From contig NZ_CAMIHZ010000030.1 in NCBI RefSeq assembly GCF_946222305.1, forward strand, positions 1 to 27,840: a stretch of DNA of 27,840 nt, given 5' to 3'. Each line of letters opens with the position of its first letter. The stretch's first letter is position 1. This document shows positions 15,332 to 22,820 of the stretch, piece by piece. Source of the stretch: an uncultured Corynebacterium sp. Its GTDB lineage: Bacteria > Actinomycetota > Actinomycetes > Mycobacteriales > Mycobacteriaceae. Below the pieces are notes generated by a model. That model worked only from the letters and a program-made list of their open reading frames with translations, was not told the DNA's origin and did no database searches. The position numbers and the translations under genes are program-made.

Positions 15332-15363
15332 TCAGCGCGAGTCTGTAAGGAGAAGAGACTTTC

Positions 15364-17397
15364 ATGAGTGAAGTAATTAATCACCCGCACAATCAGACCG
15401 CGGACTTCAACTACGACGAGGCAGTTGCTGCGTTCACCGCTCCGGAATCTTCCGTGCCGGGTGTGACGCTGGGCAAGATCCTCAAAGACAACGCCCCTCA
15501 CGCCGTCAGCCAGGACAAGCAGTGGCAGTATGCCAAGGAGCACTTCGGCATGGTTTCCCCGCTGAACCGCTCCAAGTTCCGCATTCTGATCGTCGGTACC
15601 GGCCTGGCCGGTGGCGCTGCTGCGGCCGCCCTGGGTGAGCTCGGCTACGACGTCAAGGTATTCACCTACCACGACTCCCCACGTCGCGCGCACTCCATCG
15701 CTGCGCAGGGTGGTGTGAACTCCTCCCGCGGTAAGAAGCTGGATAACGACTCCACCTACCTGCACACCAAAGACACGGTTAAGGGTGGCGACTACCGCTG
15801 CCGGGAGAATGACTGCTGGCGCTTGGCTATGGAGTCCCCCAAGGTCATCGACCACATGAACGCCATCGGCGCTCCGTTCTCCCGTGAATACGGCGGCACC
15901 TTGGCTACCCGTTCCTTCGGTGGTGTGCAGGTATCCCGTACCTACTACACCCGTGGTCAAACGGGTCAGCAGCTGCAGCTGGCCACCACGTCTGCTCTGT
16001 ACCGCCAGATCGGTGCGGGCCACGTGGAGATCTTCACGCACAACGACCTCGTTGACCTGATCGTAGAGAACAACAAGTGTGAGGGCGTTATCATGCGCAA
16101 CCTCATCACTGGCGAGCTGACGGCTCACACCGGCCACGCCACCGTGCTGGCCACCGGTGGCTACGGCAACGTGTACCACATGTCCACGCTGGCGAAGAAC
16201 TCCAACGCTTCCGCCATTATGCGTGCATTCGAGCTGGGCGCTTACCTGGCTAACCCTTCCTTCGTGCAGTTCCACCCAACCGGCCTGCCAGTGAACTCCA
16301 CCTGGCAGTCCAAGACCATCCTGATGTCGGAGTCCCTCCGCAACGATGGTCGTATCTGGACCCCGAAGAAGAAGGGCGACGACCGCAAGCCCAACGACAT
16401 TCCAGAGGAAGAGCGCGATTACTTCTTGGAGCGTCGTTACCCAGCGTTCGGTAACCTCGTGCCTCGCGATATTGCTTCTCGTGCCAACGCACAGCAGATC
16501 AACGCTGGCTACGGTGTTGGCCCGATGAAGAACTCCGTGTATCTCGACCTCGGCGATGCCATCAACCGCTTGGGTAAGGACAGCATCCGGGAGCGCTACT
16601 CCAACCTGATTCAGATGTACGAAGAGGCCATCGGCGAGTCCGCTTACGAGACTCCGATGCGTATCGCCCCAACCTGCCACTACACCATGGGTGGCCTGTG
16701 GGCTGACTTCAACGAGATGACTTCCATCGAGGGTCTGTTCTGCTCCGGCGAGGCATCCTGGATGTACCACGGTGCTAACCGCCTGGGTGCGAACTCTCTG
16801 CTGTCTTCCTCCGTCGAGGGTTGGTTCACCTTGCCGTTCACTATCCCGAACTACCTCGCCCCATTGCTGGGCGAGCCTGTTCCCGACGCCGAGTCCCCCG
16901 CAGCCAAGGCTGCCCTGGACCGCGCGAAGGCACGCATCGAGCGCATCATGAACATCCGCGGCTCCGATCCACACGGACCGGAGTACTACCACCGCAAGTT
17001 GGGCGAAATCCTCTACTTCTCCTGTGGCGTTTCCCGAAACGTCGAGGACATGAAGAAGGGCATCGAGGACATCCGCGCCCTGCGCGCCGACTTCTGGGCC
17101 AACGTTCACATCCCAGGTAACTCTGGCGAGATGAACCAGACCCTCGAGTACGCCACCCGTGTGGCTGACTACCTGGACCTGGGTGAGCTCATGTGCGTTG
17201 ACGCCCTGGACCGCGACGAGTCCTGTGGCGCTCACTACCGTGATGACCACCTGTCCGAGGACGGCGAGGCCGAGCGTGACGATGACAACTGGTGCTTCGT
17301 CTCCGCTTGGCAGCCAGATGGCGAGAACAAGTTCATTCGCCACTCTGAGCCACTGTTCTTCGACCGTATCCCGCTGATGACAAGGAATTACAAGTAA
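15364..17397 (+). CDS. sdhA: Succinate dehydrogenase flavoprotein subunit
   Basis: This catalytic subunit oxidises succinate to fumarate in the TCA cycle and passes electrons through covalent FAD. At 677 aa it matches the long actinobacterial SdhA. The dinucleotide-binding motif Gly-Thr-Gly-Leu-Ala-Gly-Gly is near residues 78-84. The probable FAD-linked His (about 111) lies in His-Ser-Ile-Ala-Ala-Gln-Gly-Gly. The segments Phe-His-Pro-Thr-Gly and His-Tyr-Thr-Met-Gly-Gly, and the Gly-Ala-Asn-Ser-Leu region, are family-typical. An AAGGAG site lies about 12 nt upstream of the ATG. The stop TAA shares one base with the sdhB ATG, indicating translational coupling. Confidence 0.97.
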   Translation: MSEVINHPHNQTADFNYDEAVAAFTAPESSVPGVTLGKILKDNAPHAVSQDKQWQYAKEHFGMVSPLNRSKFRILIVGTGLAGGAAAAALGELGYDVKVFTYHDSPRRAHSIAAQGGVNSSRGKKLDNDSTYLHTKDTVKGGDYRCRENDCWRLAMESPKVIDHMNAIGAPFSREYGGTLATRSFGGVQVSRTYYTRGQTGQQLQLATTSALYRQIGAGHVEIFTHNDLVDLIVENNKCEGVIMRNLITGELTAHTGHATVLATGGYGNVYHMSTLAKNSNASAIMRAFELGAYLANPSFVQFHPTGLPVNSTWQSKTILMSESLRNDGRIWTPKKKGDDRKPNDIPEEERDYFLERRYPAFGNLVPRDIASRANAQQINAGYGVGPMKNSVYLDLGDAINRLGKDSIRERYSNLIQMYEEAIGESAYETPMRIAPTCHYTMGGLWADFNEMTSIEGLFCSGEASWMYHGANRLGANSLLSSSVEGWFTLPFTIPNYLAPLLGEPVPDAESPAAKAALDRAKARIERIMNIRGSDPHGPEYYHRKLGEILYFSCGVSRNVEDMKKGIEDIRALRADFWANVHIPGNSGEMNQTLEYATRVADYLDLGELMCVDALDRDESCGAHYRDDHLSEDGEAERDDDNWCFVSAWQPDGENKFIRHSEPLFFDRIPLMTRNYK

Positions 17398-18146
17398 TGA
17401 AACTGCATCTTGAGATCTGGCGTCAGGCGGGCCCGAGTGCTGAAGGCCACTTCGAGTCTGTCGATGTCGACGACGCCGTAGAGCAGATGTCCATCCTGGA
17501 ACTGCTCGATCACGTCAACAACTCCTACGTCGAGGCTGGCAAGGAACCATTCGCATTCGCCTCCGACTGCCGTGAAGGTATCTGTGGTACCTGTGGTCTG
17601 CTGGTCAACGGTCGTCCACACGGTCCAGACAAGAACAAGCCTGCGTGCCAGCAGCGCCTGTTCTCCTTTAAGGATGGCGACACCCTGAAGCTGGAGCCAC
17701 TGCGTTCCGCTGCATACCCAGTGATCAAGGACATGGTTGTAGACCGTTCCGCACTGGACCGCGTCATGGAAAAGGGTGGCTTCGTCTCCGTCATGGCCGG
17801 CACTGCTCCGGACGCCGACTCCTTGGCGGTTAACCACTCCGACGCCGAAAAGGCGCTCGACCACGCTGCCTGCATCGGCTGTGGCGCTTGCGTGGCTGCA
17901 TGCCCCAACGGTGCAGCTCACCTGTTCACCGGTGCCAAGCTGGTTCACCTGACCCTGTCCCCGATGGGACGCCAGGAGCGTGGCCTGCGTGCCCGCAAGA
18001 TGGTCGACGAGCTCGAAACCAACTTCGGTCACTGCTCCCTGTTCGGTGAGTGCGCGGACGTTTGCCCTGCCGGCATCCCCCTGACGGCTGTGTCTGCTGT
18101 CACAAAGGAGCGCGCACGTGCTTCCTTCCGTGGCAAGGACGACTAA
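17397..18146 (+). CDS. sdhB: Succinate dehydrogenase iron-sulfur subunit
   Basis: It carries electrons from FAD in SdhA to the haem/quinone site in SdhC. In 249 aa it has a plant-type ferredoxin domain with Cys58, Cys63, Cys66 and Cys84 for [2Fe-2S]. A C-terminal helical ferredoxin domain has Cys159, 162, 165 and 169 plus Cys213, 219 and 223 for the [4Fe-4S] and [3Fe-4S] clusters. All expected ligands are present. The ATG overlaps the sdhA stop by one base. It is followed after 45 nt by a small membrane protein gene. Confidence 0.97.
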   Translation: MKLHLEIWRQAGPSAEGHFESVDVDDAVEQMSILELLDHVNNSYVEAGKEPFAFASDCREGICGTCGLLVNGRPHGPDKNKPACQQRLFSFKDGDTLKLEPLRSAAYPVIKDMVVDRSALDRVMEKGGFVSVMAGTAPDADSLAVNHSDAEKALDHAACIGCGACVAACPNGAAHLFTGAKLVHLTLSPMGRQERGLRARKMVDELETNFGHCSLFGECADVCPAGIPLTAVSAVTKERARASFRGKDD

Positions 18147-18191
18147 GCTAGTCATCGATTGATAAATTCTGAAGGAAAGTAGGAATAGACG

Positions 18192-18512
18192 ATGTCTCTC
18201 CCCGCAGAACTCCACATGGAGAACCTGTACGCGGACGACTACGTTCCCGTGAGCTTTGAGGCTCCACACTCCTCCCTGCTGCGCACTGCAACGTGGGTGG
18301 GCATGGGCTTCATCCTGACTTCCTTGGCCTTCCTCGGTGCACTGGTCTTCGGTGTTGCCAACTTGGTCAATGGTGTTCAGGAAAACGCCAAGACGCTTAC
18401 CATTGGAGCAGCGATCCTTGCAGCGTTCTTCATGTTCGGTGGCTTCTTCCTCGTCCACGTTGGACGCAAGAACTACCGCGAGTATGTGAAGCGCTCCGGT
18501 CGCATCCACTAA
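18192..18512 (+). CDS. Small membrane protein encoded downstream of sdhB
   Basis: The function is unknown. The 106-aa product has a charged N-terminus of about 30 residues, two hydrophobic helices (about 33-58 and 68-90) and a short basic tail. AGGAA lies 6 nt before the ATG. No terminator separates it from sdhB, so it should be the fourth gene of the sdh operon. C. glutamicum has an uncharacterised membrane protein gene at this position too, as I recall. A role in SDH assembly or stability is possible but is only suggested by the operon. Confidence 0.85.
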   Translation: MSLPAELHMENLYADDYVPVSFEAPHSSLLRTATWVGMGFILTSLAFLGALVFGVANLVNGVQENAKTLTIGAAILAAFFMFGGFFLVHVGRKNYREYVKRSGRIH

Positions 18513-18575
18513 TCTTCAGCGGCGATCATCTCGTCGCTGACCACTGCCAGTAAAGAGACTGGCACCTCCACGCAG

Positions 18576-18637
18576 GCACCGTGGCCTCGTGCCCATCCCT
18601 AAGGTGATGGAGCACAGGTTCACGGTGCTTTCGTTTT
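18576..18637 (+). terminator. Terminator of the sdhCAB operon
   Basis: GCACCGTG (18576-18583) pairs with CACGGTGC (18621-18628), with inner pairing GTGC/GCAC (18588-18591 with 18612-18615), followed by TTTCGTTTT. A smaller perfect 7-bp hairpin (18545-18564) precedes it. Confidence 0.65.
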
Positions 18638-18707
18638 CCGCGGCCCATGCCGTCTGTCATGTGAAAAATCTGTCGTTGACATCGACTTTTCGCAGCACGA
18701 TGGAATA

Positions 18708-20051
18708 ATGGGGCGGGTGACTATGGTGAACGAAAATGGGAACCGCGTGGCGTCGGAACAGAAAAACATGCTGCCGATGCCGGGGCCGAGCCCAGAGGCC
18801 GAAGCGCAACGACGTGCGGACCTGCGCAAACACAAAGCAATCGCAACGGGTCTGTTGGTGCTGGCCACCTTGATCTACATCATGATGCGGTGGCTGGAGT
18901 ACCAGGGCAACCCGGGAGCGTGGATTGGATATGTGCGGGCGGCATCTGAGGCTGGAATGGTCGGTGCGCTTGCCGACTGGTTCGCCGTGACGGCCCTGTT
19001 TAAACACCCGTTGGGGATCCCGATTCCGCACACGGCGATCATCAAGCGCAAGAAGGATCAGGTCGGGCACCAGCTCAGCGAGTTCGTGGGTGAGAATTTC
19101 TTCAACGCCGCCGCGATCACGGAGCAGTTGCGTAAGGCGAAAATCCCGAAGCTCATTAGCGACCAGCTGCTGACCGGCGATAACGCCGAACGGGCGAGTG
19201 AGCAGATCTGCAATGTGGTGGATCGGGCGGTGAACGATATTGATCCCGCGATGGCGGAGCAAGTGCTGCGGGCATTGGTGGTGGATAAACTCAATGAGCC
19301 GACATGGGCGCCACCATTGGGCCGTGGGCTGGAACAACTCATCGAGGAGGGGCGCACCGAACCGGTGGTCGATGCCATCGTGGTGTGGATGGATGACAAA
19401 GCGCGGACTAGCGAAGATTTCGTGGTTAGGCTCATCGATGAGCGCACGCCGACGTGGGCGCCACGGTTTATTCGCGACCTCGTGGGGTCGAAGGTGTACA
19501 CCGAGCTGATTGCGTTTACCCACGACGTGCGCCACAACCCCGATCACGATGCGCGCCGTGAGTTGCGGAAGTTCATCGCGAAGCTGGCGCAGGATCTGCA
19601 GCACGACGAGAAGATGATTGAGCGCGTGGAGAGGTTCAAGGGCGACGTGATGACCTCCGGGCCCGTGCAGACATTGCCGGGCAAATTGTGGGAGGGAGTG
19701 CGGAAGACGTTGACGGACATGGCCCGCGACGAGCATTCCGTGCTGCGGGTGAAAATCACCGAGTGGCTGCGGGATGCGGCTTACAAGTTGCGTGAAGACC
19801 CAGAGTGGGCCATTCGCCTCGAAGACGGCATCGTGCGTGTGGCCAGCTACGTTGCGGAAAACCACGTGGATAAGGTCACTGGCGTAATCGGCGAGACCGT
19901 GGAGCGTTGGGATGCGGAGGAAGCCTCTGACCGCATCGAATTGATGGTGGGCAAGGACCTGCAATTCATTCGCGTTAATGGCACCGTCGTCGGTGCTTTA
20001 GCCGGCCTGGCGATTTACACTCTGACCGAATTGATCTTCGCGGTATCATGA
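18708..20051 (+). CDS. DUF445 family membrane protein
   Basis: DUF445 proteins are widespread membrane-anchored proteins of unknown biochemical role. The product is up to 447 aa. A TM helix lies at about 45-62, then the conserved Gly-Ala-Leu-Ala-Asp-Trp-Phe-Ala-Val motif typical of the family, a long charged helical middle region, and a C-terminal TM helix (about 425-445). This makes a two-anchor, cytoplasmic-loop-like layout. The start is uncertain: ATG 18708, GTG 18717 and ATG 18723 are in frame and none has a ribosome binding site. A TTGACA (18676-18681) and an AATAAT (18704-18709) lie upstream. If the latter is the -10 box, GTG 18717 would be a leaderless start. The TGA overlaps the next ATG by four bases. 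Confidence 0.85.
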   Translation: MGRVTMVNENGNRVASEQKNMLPMPGPSPEAEAQRRADLRKHKAIATGLLVLATLIYIMMRWLEYQGNPGAWIGYVRAASEAGMVGALADWFAVTALFKHPLGIPIPHTAIIKRKKDQVGHQLSEFVGENFFNAAAITEQLRKAKIPKLISDQLLTGDNAERASEQICNVVDRAVNDIDPAMAEQVLRALVVDKLNEPTWAPPLGRGLEQLIEEGRTEPVVDAIVVWMDDKARTSEDFVVRLIDERTPTWAPRFIRDLVGSKVYTELIAFTHDVRHNPDHDARRELRKFIAKLAQDLQHDEKMIERVERFKGDVMTSGPVQTLPGKLWEGVRKTLTDMARDEHSVLRVKITEWLRDAAYKLREDPEWAIRLEDGIVRVASYVAENHVDKVTGVIGETVERWDAEEASDRIELMVGKDLQFIRVNGTVVGALAGLAIYTLTELIFAVS

Positions 20052-20368
20052 CCGGCATGACAGTAATGTTTATGCTCGCGCGCGGATTGTTCTACTTCCA
20101 ACAGGCTATTGTGGTCGCGATTTTGGTGTTGGCCATCGCGGCTCTTATCACCGTGGCCACGACGCGCGAGGACGCATTCACAGTGATCGATCGCCAGAAG
20201 CAGAACTGGATTTTGCTCAGCGGCGGTGCAACGGCGCTGGCAGCCCTGTCGATGTTCGTGAATATGGAAATGCTGTGGATCATCGCCGCGGTCATCGTCG
20301 GTATCTACTGGCAGGACGTCCGCCCTGGCATCAATGACGCCCTCGGCAACGCAGGGGGTTCCTGGTAG
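20048..20368 (+). CDS. DUF2516 family small membrane protein
   Basis: The function is unknown. The 106-aa protein has hydrophobic helices at about 14-40 and 53-90, with a charged link containing Arg-Glu-Asp and Asp-Arg-Gln-Lys, which fits the actinobacterial DUF2516 family. Its ATG overlaps the DUF445 stop (ATGA), and its TAG shares one base with the deoC GTG start. The three genes are therefore almost certainly cotranscribed and translationally coupled. Confidence 0.82.
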   Translation: MTGMTVMFMLARGLFYFQQAIVVAILVLAIAALITVATTREDAFTVIDRQKQNWILLSGGATALAALSMFVNMEMLWIIAAVIVGIYWQDVRPGINDALGNAGGSW

Positions 20369-21117
20369 TGGAGGCGCCGCAGCTCACACCGGATTTCGTC
20401 GCTGGCCTGATGGACTACACCTTGTTGAAGCCGGAGGCCAAGCGGCAGGATGTTGCTTCTCTTATTTCCGACGCCACGCGCCTGAAGTGCAAGGCCGTTT
20501 GCGTGTCACCGTCGATGCTGCCACTGCCGGGGCGTGAGGATGCCGACGATGGGGCTGGCTCCCTTCGAGTGGCGACCGTTGCGGGTTTCCCTAGCGGTAA
20601 GCACGCCAGCTTGGTGAAGGCTTCGGAAGCCCGCTTAGCTGTGCAATGCGGGGCCGATGAGGTGGACGTGGTCATCGATGTGGCTGCGGCGCTCGGCGAG
20701 GATTCCAATGCGCTGCTTAGTGAATTGATAACTGTGCGTGAGGCGATTCCGCATCCCGTGGTGCTGAAAGTCATTCTGGAAAGCGCGGCACTTACCGAGC
20801 AGCAGTTGCGCGTAGCGGTCCGTGCAGCGGTGAACGCAGGGGCGGATTACGTGAAAACCTCCACGGGGTTCCACCCTGCGGGCGGAGCCACCGTGGAGGC
20901 TGTGCGCATTATGGCCGAGGAGCTGGACAAGCTGAAGTGTCGAGCACCCCTTGGAATGCCGGATGAAGTTATGCAAGCCCAAGGTCTGGTGGGGATCAAG
21001 GCCTCGGGCGGGATCCGCGATTGGGATTCCGCTCTCGCCATGATTTCCGCGGGAGCAACCCGGCTGGGAGTATCTGGGGCTCAAGCAATTCTGGATTCGG
21101 CCCCCAACTCAGATTAG
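20368..21117 (+). CDS. deoC: Deoxyribose-phosphate aldolase
   Basis: It splits 2-deoxyribose 5-phosphate into glyceraldehyde 3-phosphate and acetaldehyde in deoxynucleoside breakdown. The 249-aa TIM-barrel protein has the Schiff-base Lys163 in Val-Lys-Thr-Ser-Thr-Gly-Phe. The proton-relay Lys211 lies in Ile-Lys-Ala-Ser-Gly-Gly, and Asp100 in Asp-Glu-Val-Asp-Val-Val-Ile-Asp. The GTG start overlaps the preceding TAG by one base. The 3' end overlaps the convergent LmeA-like gene by four bases (21114-21117), so no terminator can fit between the two stops. Confidence 0.96.
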   Translation: MEAPQLTPDFVAGLMDYTLLKPEAKRQDVASLISDATRLKCKAVCVSPSMLPLPGREDADDGAGSLRVATVAGFPSGKHASLVKASEARLAVQCGADEVDVVIDVAAALGEDSNALLSELITVREAIPHPVVLKVILESAALTEQQLRVAVRAAVNAGADYVKTSTGFHPAGGATVEAVRIMAEELDKLKCRAPLGMPDEVMQAQGLVGIKASGGIRDWDSALAMISAGATRLGVSGAQAILDSAPNSD

Positions 21118-22196
21118 GCCGCGCGGCTGCCGGAACCGTAGCCGTCGCCGCTGGAACCGAAAGGCTGGTCCGGCTGGCCTGGGCGCTCTTCTTGCTGCTG
21201 CGCGCCATCCGTGCCTTGGCGGTCTTGAGTTTTGGCTCCCTTGGCGCCGATCTCCGCCAAGTTCACGTCCGTGCCGTGCAGGTGCAGTTCCATGCCGTGG
21301 TCGGTCACCTTCACCTCGGTGACGTCCATTCCTTCGATCACGGCGCCTTGGTTCTGCTTCGTGAGGGAATCTCGCACGGAATTGACGACAGACTGCGGCA
21401 TATCGAATCCGAAGATCTTACCCCCTTCAACGTCCATGGTCAGTTGGCCGTTTTCGACCTTTGGCTTCATGGAGAGTTTGGCCAATCCACCGCCGATTTC
21501 GAAGTTCAGCACACCCGCCTGGGTATCTGGTTCAATGCCCGTGAGGGTCATCATGCTGGCAAACGCATTGTTGGACTCGGATTGACCTTTGGCCTGGCCC
21601 TTTTGAGCCTGGGCCAGCATCAACTCCGTTGGGATTTCAGACTGCATATTCAGATCCCCAGCTCGCATGTCGCTTTCCGAGCGGCCCTTAATGTTTTTGG
21701 CCTGCATGCGCACCTCAGGGTTACCGGTTACGTCCGAATTTCCGTCACCTGAATCGGAGACCTTCAACGTCGAAGGCAGCGTGATATCGACCTGTTTGAT
21801 GTTGCCGGCTAGCGCACCGAGCAGCAGGGAGTTGGAACCGAACGATATTTTCGGGTCCTCGGTGACTTCAGTCTGCGACTGCGCTGCTTGTTCCTTCACC
21901 CCGTCGGTGATTTTCCCCTTGACGAAAGCTCGCAAACCGAATTCGGCAAGCAGAACGAGAAGCGCGAGGATAACCAGAGCTACCAAGAGAATCTTGATGC
22001 CCTTGTGTGACTTCTTAGCGGGCTGGGGCTGTCCACCAAATTGCGGCTGCCCTCCGGTTTGGGTTTGCGCGCCGGATTGTGGCTGCCCCCAACCTTGGCC
22101 ACCCTGTCCCCCTTGATTGGGCGCGCCATAAGCCCCACCGTGCTGCTGGGGCGCGGTGGGGTGATTCTGTCGATAAGGATTCTGCGGTGTATTCAC
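21114..22196 (-). CDS. LmeA-like phospholipid-binding protein (DUF2993)
   Basis: LmeA of mycobacteria is a periplasmic phospholipid-binding protein needed for mature lipomannan. This 360-aa product has a Gln/Gly/Pro-rich cytoplasmic N-terminus (1-62) with repeated Gly-Gly-Gln-Pro-Gln units. A basic patch and a single TM helix (about 68-86) follow, then an extracytoplasmic domain with the DUF2993 pattern, including Gly-Ser-Asn-Ser-Leu-Leu-Leu-Gly and a late His-Gly-Met-Glu-Leu. The C-terminus is Gln/Ser/Gly-rich. GTG 22196 is the start, with AAGGA 12 nt upstream. Specific function in lipomannan synthesis is inferred from the family only. Confidence 0.82.
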   Translation of the reverse strand: MNTPQNPYRQNHPTAPQQHGGAYGAPNQGGQGGQGWGQPQSGAQTQTGGQPQFGGQPQPAKKSHKGIKILLVALVILALLVLLAEFGLRAFVKGKITDGVKEQAAQSQTEVTEDPKISFGSNSLLLGALAGNIKQVDITLPSTLKVSDSGDGNSDVTGNPEVRMQAKNIKGRSESDMRAGDLNMQSEIPTELMLAQAQKGQAKGQSESNNAFASMMTLTGIEPDTQAGVLNFEIGGGLAKLSMKPKVENGQLTMDVEGGKIFGFDMPQSVVNSVRDSLTKQNQGAVIEGMDVTEVKVTDHGMELHLHGTDVNLAEIGAKGAKTQDRQGTDGAQQQEERPGQPDQPFGSSGDGYGSGSRAA

Positions 22197-22234
22197 CCAA
22201 ACCAGTGTTCCTTATGGGACAGGATTTCTCTACA

Positions 22235-22255
22235 TGGTTGGGCAAGTTCCCACCA
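22235..22255 (-). terminator. Weak hairpin between DUF2505 and LmeA-like genes
   Basis: TGGTTGGG (22235-22242) pairs with CCCACCA (22249-22255) with a one-base bulge. It lies 45 nt after the stop of the DUF2505 gene and upstream of the LmeA-like gene, both on the minus strand. No strong T-run follows. Confidence 0.3.
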
Positions 22256-22299
22256 AAGACTCAGTTAGTTAGAGCCTTTGAAGTAGCAGAGCCGTCGAA

Positions 22300-22797
22300 T
22301 TACAGGTTCTCGTTGATCCAAGTCTCGATAAGGCTGGCCTCGCGAGTTAGGAACTCCTCCAGCCACTCGGCAACCTTCGGCTCCAGAACGGCGCCCATCA
22401 TCGGGATCTTTACATCGACAGCCGAATCTGCGTTCAGGGTAGTGGTTTCACCAGCGCCGGTCAGCTTGACCTCGGAGTCGAAAGTCACTGGGGCGCCCTT
22501 AATCTCTGCGTGCACTTCGCCGGTGGTGGCGTTCTCGGCCAGGGGGCCGAATTTGACGGTGCGCTTGAGCTTCAGGTCCTGGGAGACCATGGCGCGAACA
22601 GCTTCTGGGAGAGCGGCCTTTGGCAGCAGCTCAAACAGGACGACCTCGATTGGGTCGGGAGTGAAAGAGTTAACTTCGCCGGGCTCATCGCCGATCTTCT
22701 CGGCTTCGTAGTCCCAGTACGCCTTGGAGGATAGTGCCTCGTAAACCTTTTCAATTGGTGCGTTAATAGTTGCGGTGTTCTCACTGTGAGTAGTCAT
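22300..22797 (-). CDS. DUF2505 family protein (SRPBCC-like fold)
   Basis: The function is unknown. The 165-aa soluble protein begins with a pattern typical of SRPBCC/START-like ligand-binding folds: short acidic start, a beta-strand with Ala-Thr-Ile-Asn-Ala-Pro-Ile-Glu-Lys-Val, then Tyr-Glu-Ala-Leu. It ends in a long amphipathic helix. This matches the actinobacterial DUF2505 family, a presumed lipid or small-molecule binder. Its ATG is only 23 bp from the divergent murB start. On the minus strand TAGTCT lies 6 nt before the ATG, suggesting a leaderless mRNA. Confidence 0.85.
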   Translation of the reverse strand: MTTHSENTATINAPIEKVYEALSSKAYWDYEAEKIGDEPGEVNSFTPDPIEVVLFELLPKAALPEAVRAMVSQDLKLKRTVKFGPLAENATTGEVHAEIKGAPVTFDSEVKLTGAGETTTLNADSAVDVKIPMMGAVLEPKVAEWLEEFLTREASLIETWINENL

Positions 22798-22820
22798 GAC
22801 AACAGACTACCTTTATAAGG
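22798..22820. promoter_or_regulatory. 23-bp divergent promoter core for DUF2505 gene and murB
   Basis: On the plus strand TACCTT (22808-22813) lies 7 nt before the murB GTG. On the minus strand TAGTCT (22804-22809) lies 6 nt before the DUF2505 ATG. The two boxes overlap by two bases. The space is too short for separate leaders, so both transcripts are probably leaderless. The -35 regions would lie inside the opposite coding sequence. Confidence 0.45.

Noticed and set aside
15328..17343. 671-codon minus-strand frame opposite sdhA
   Set aside because: Its length is striking, but it mirrors the sdhA third-position bias exactly and has no sign of its own translation.
17388..19964. Minus-strand frames opposite sdhB and the DUF445 gene
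   Set aside because: Both lie over well supported sense genes and cross the real operon terminator or start.
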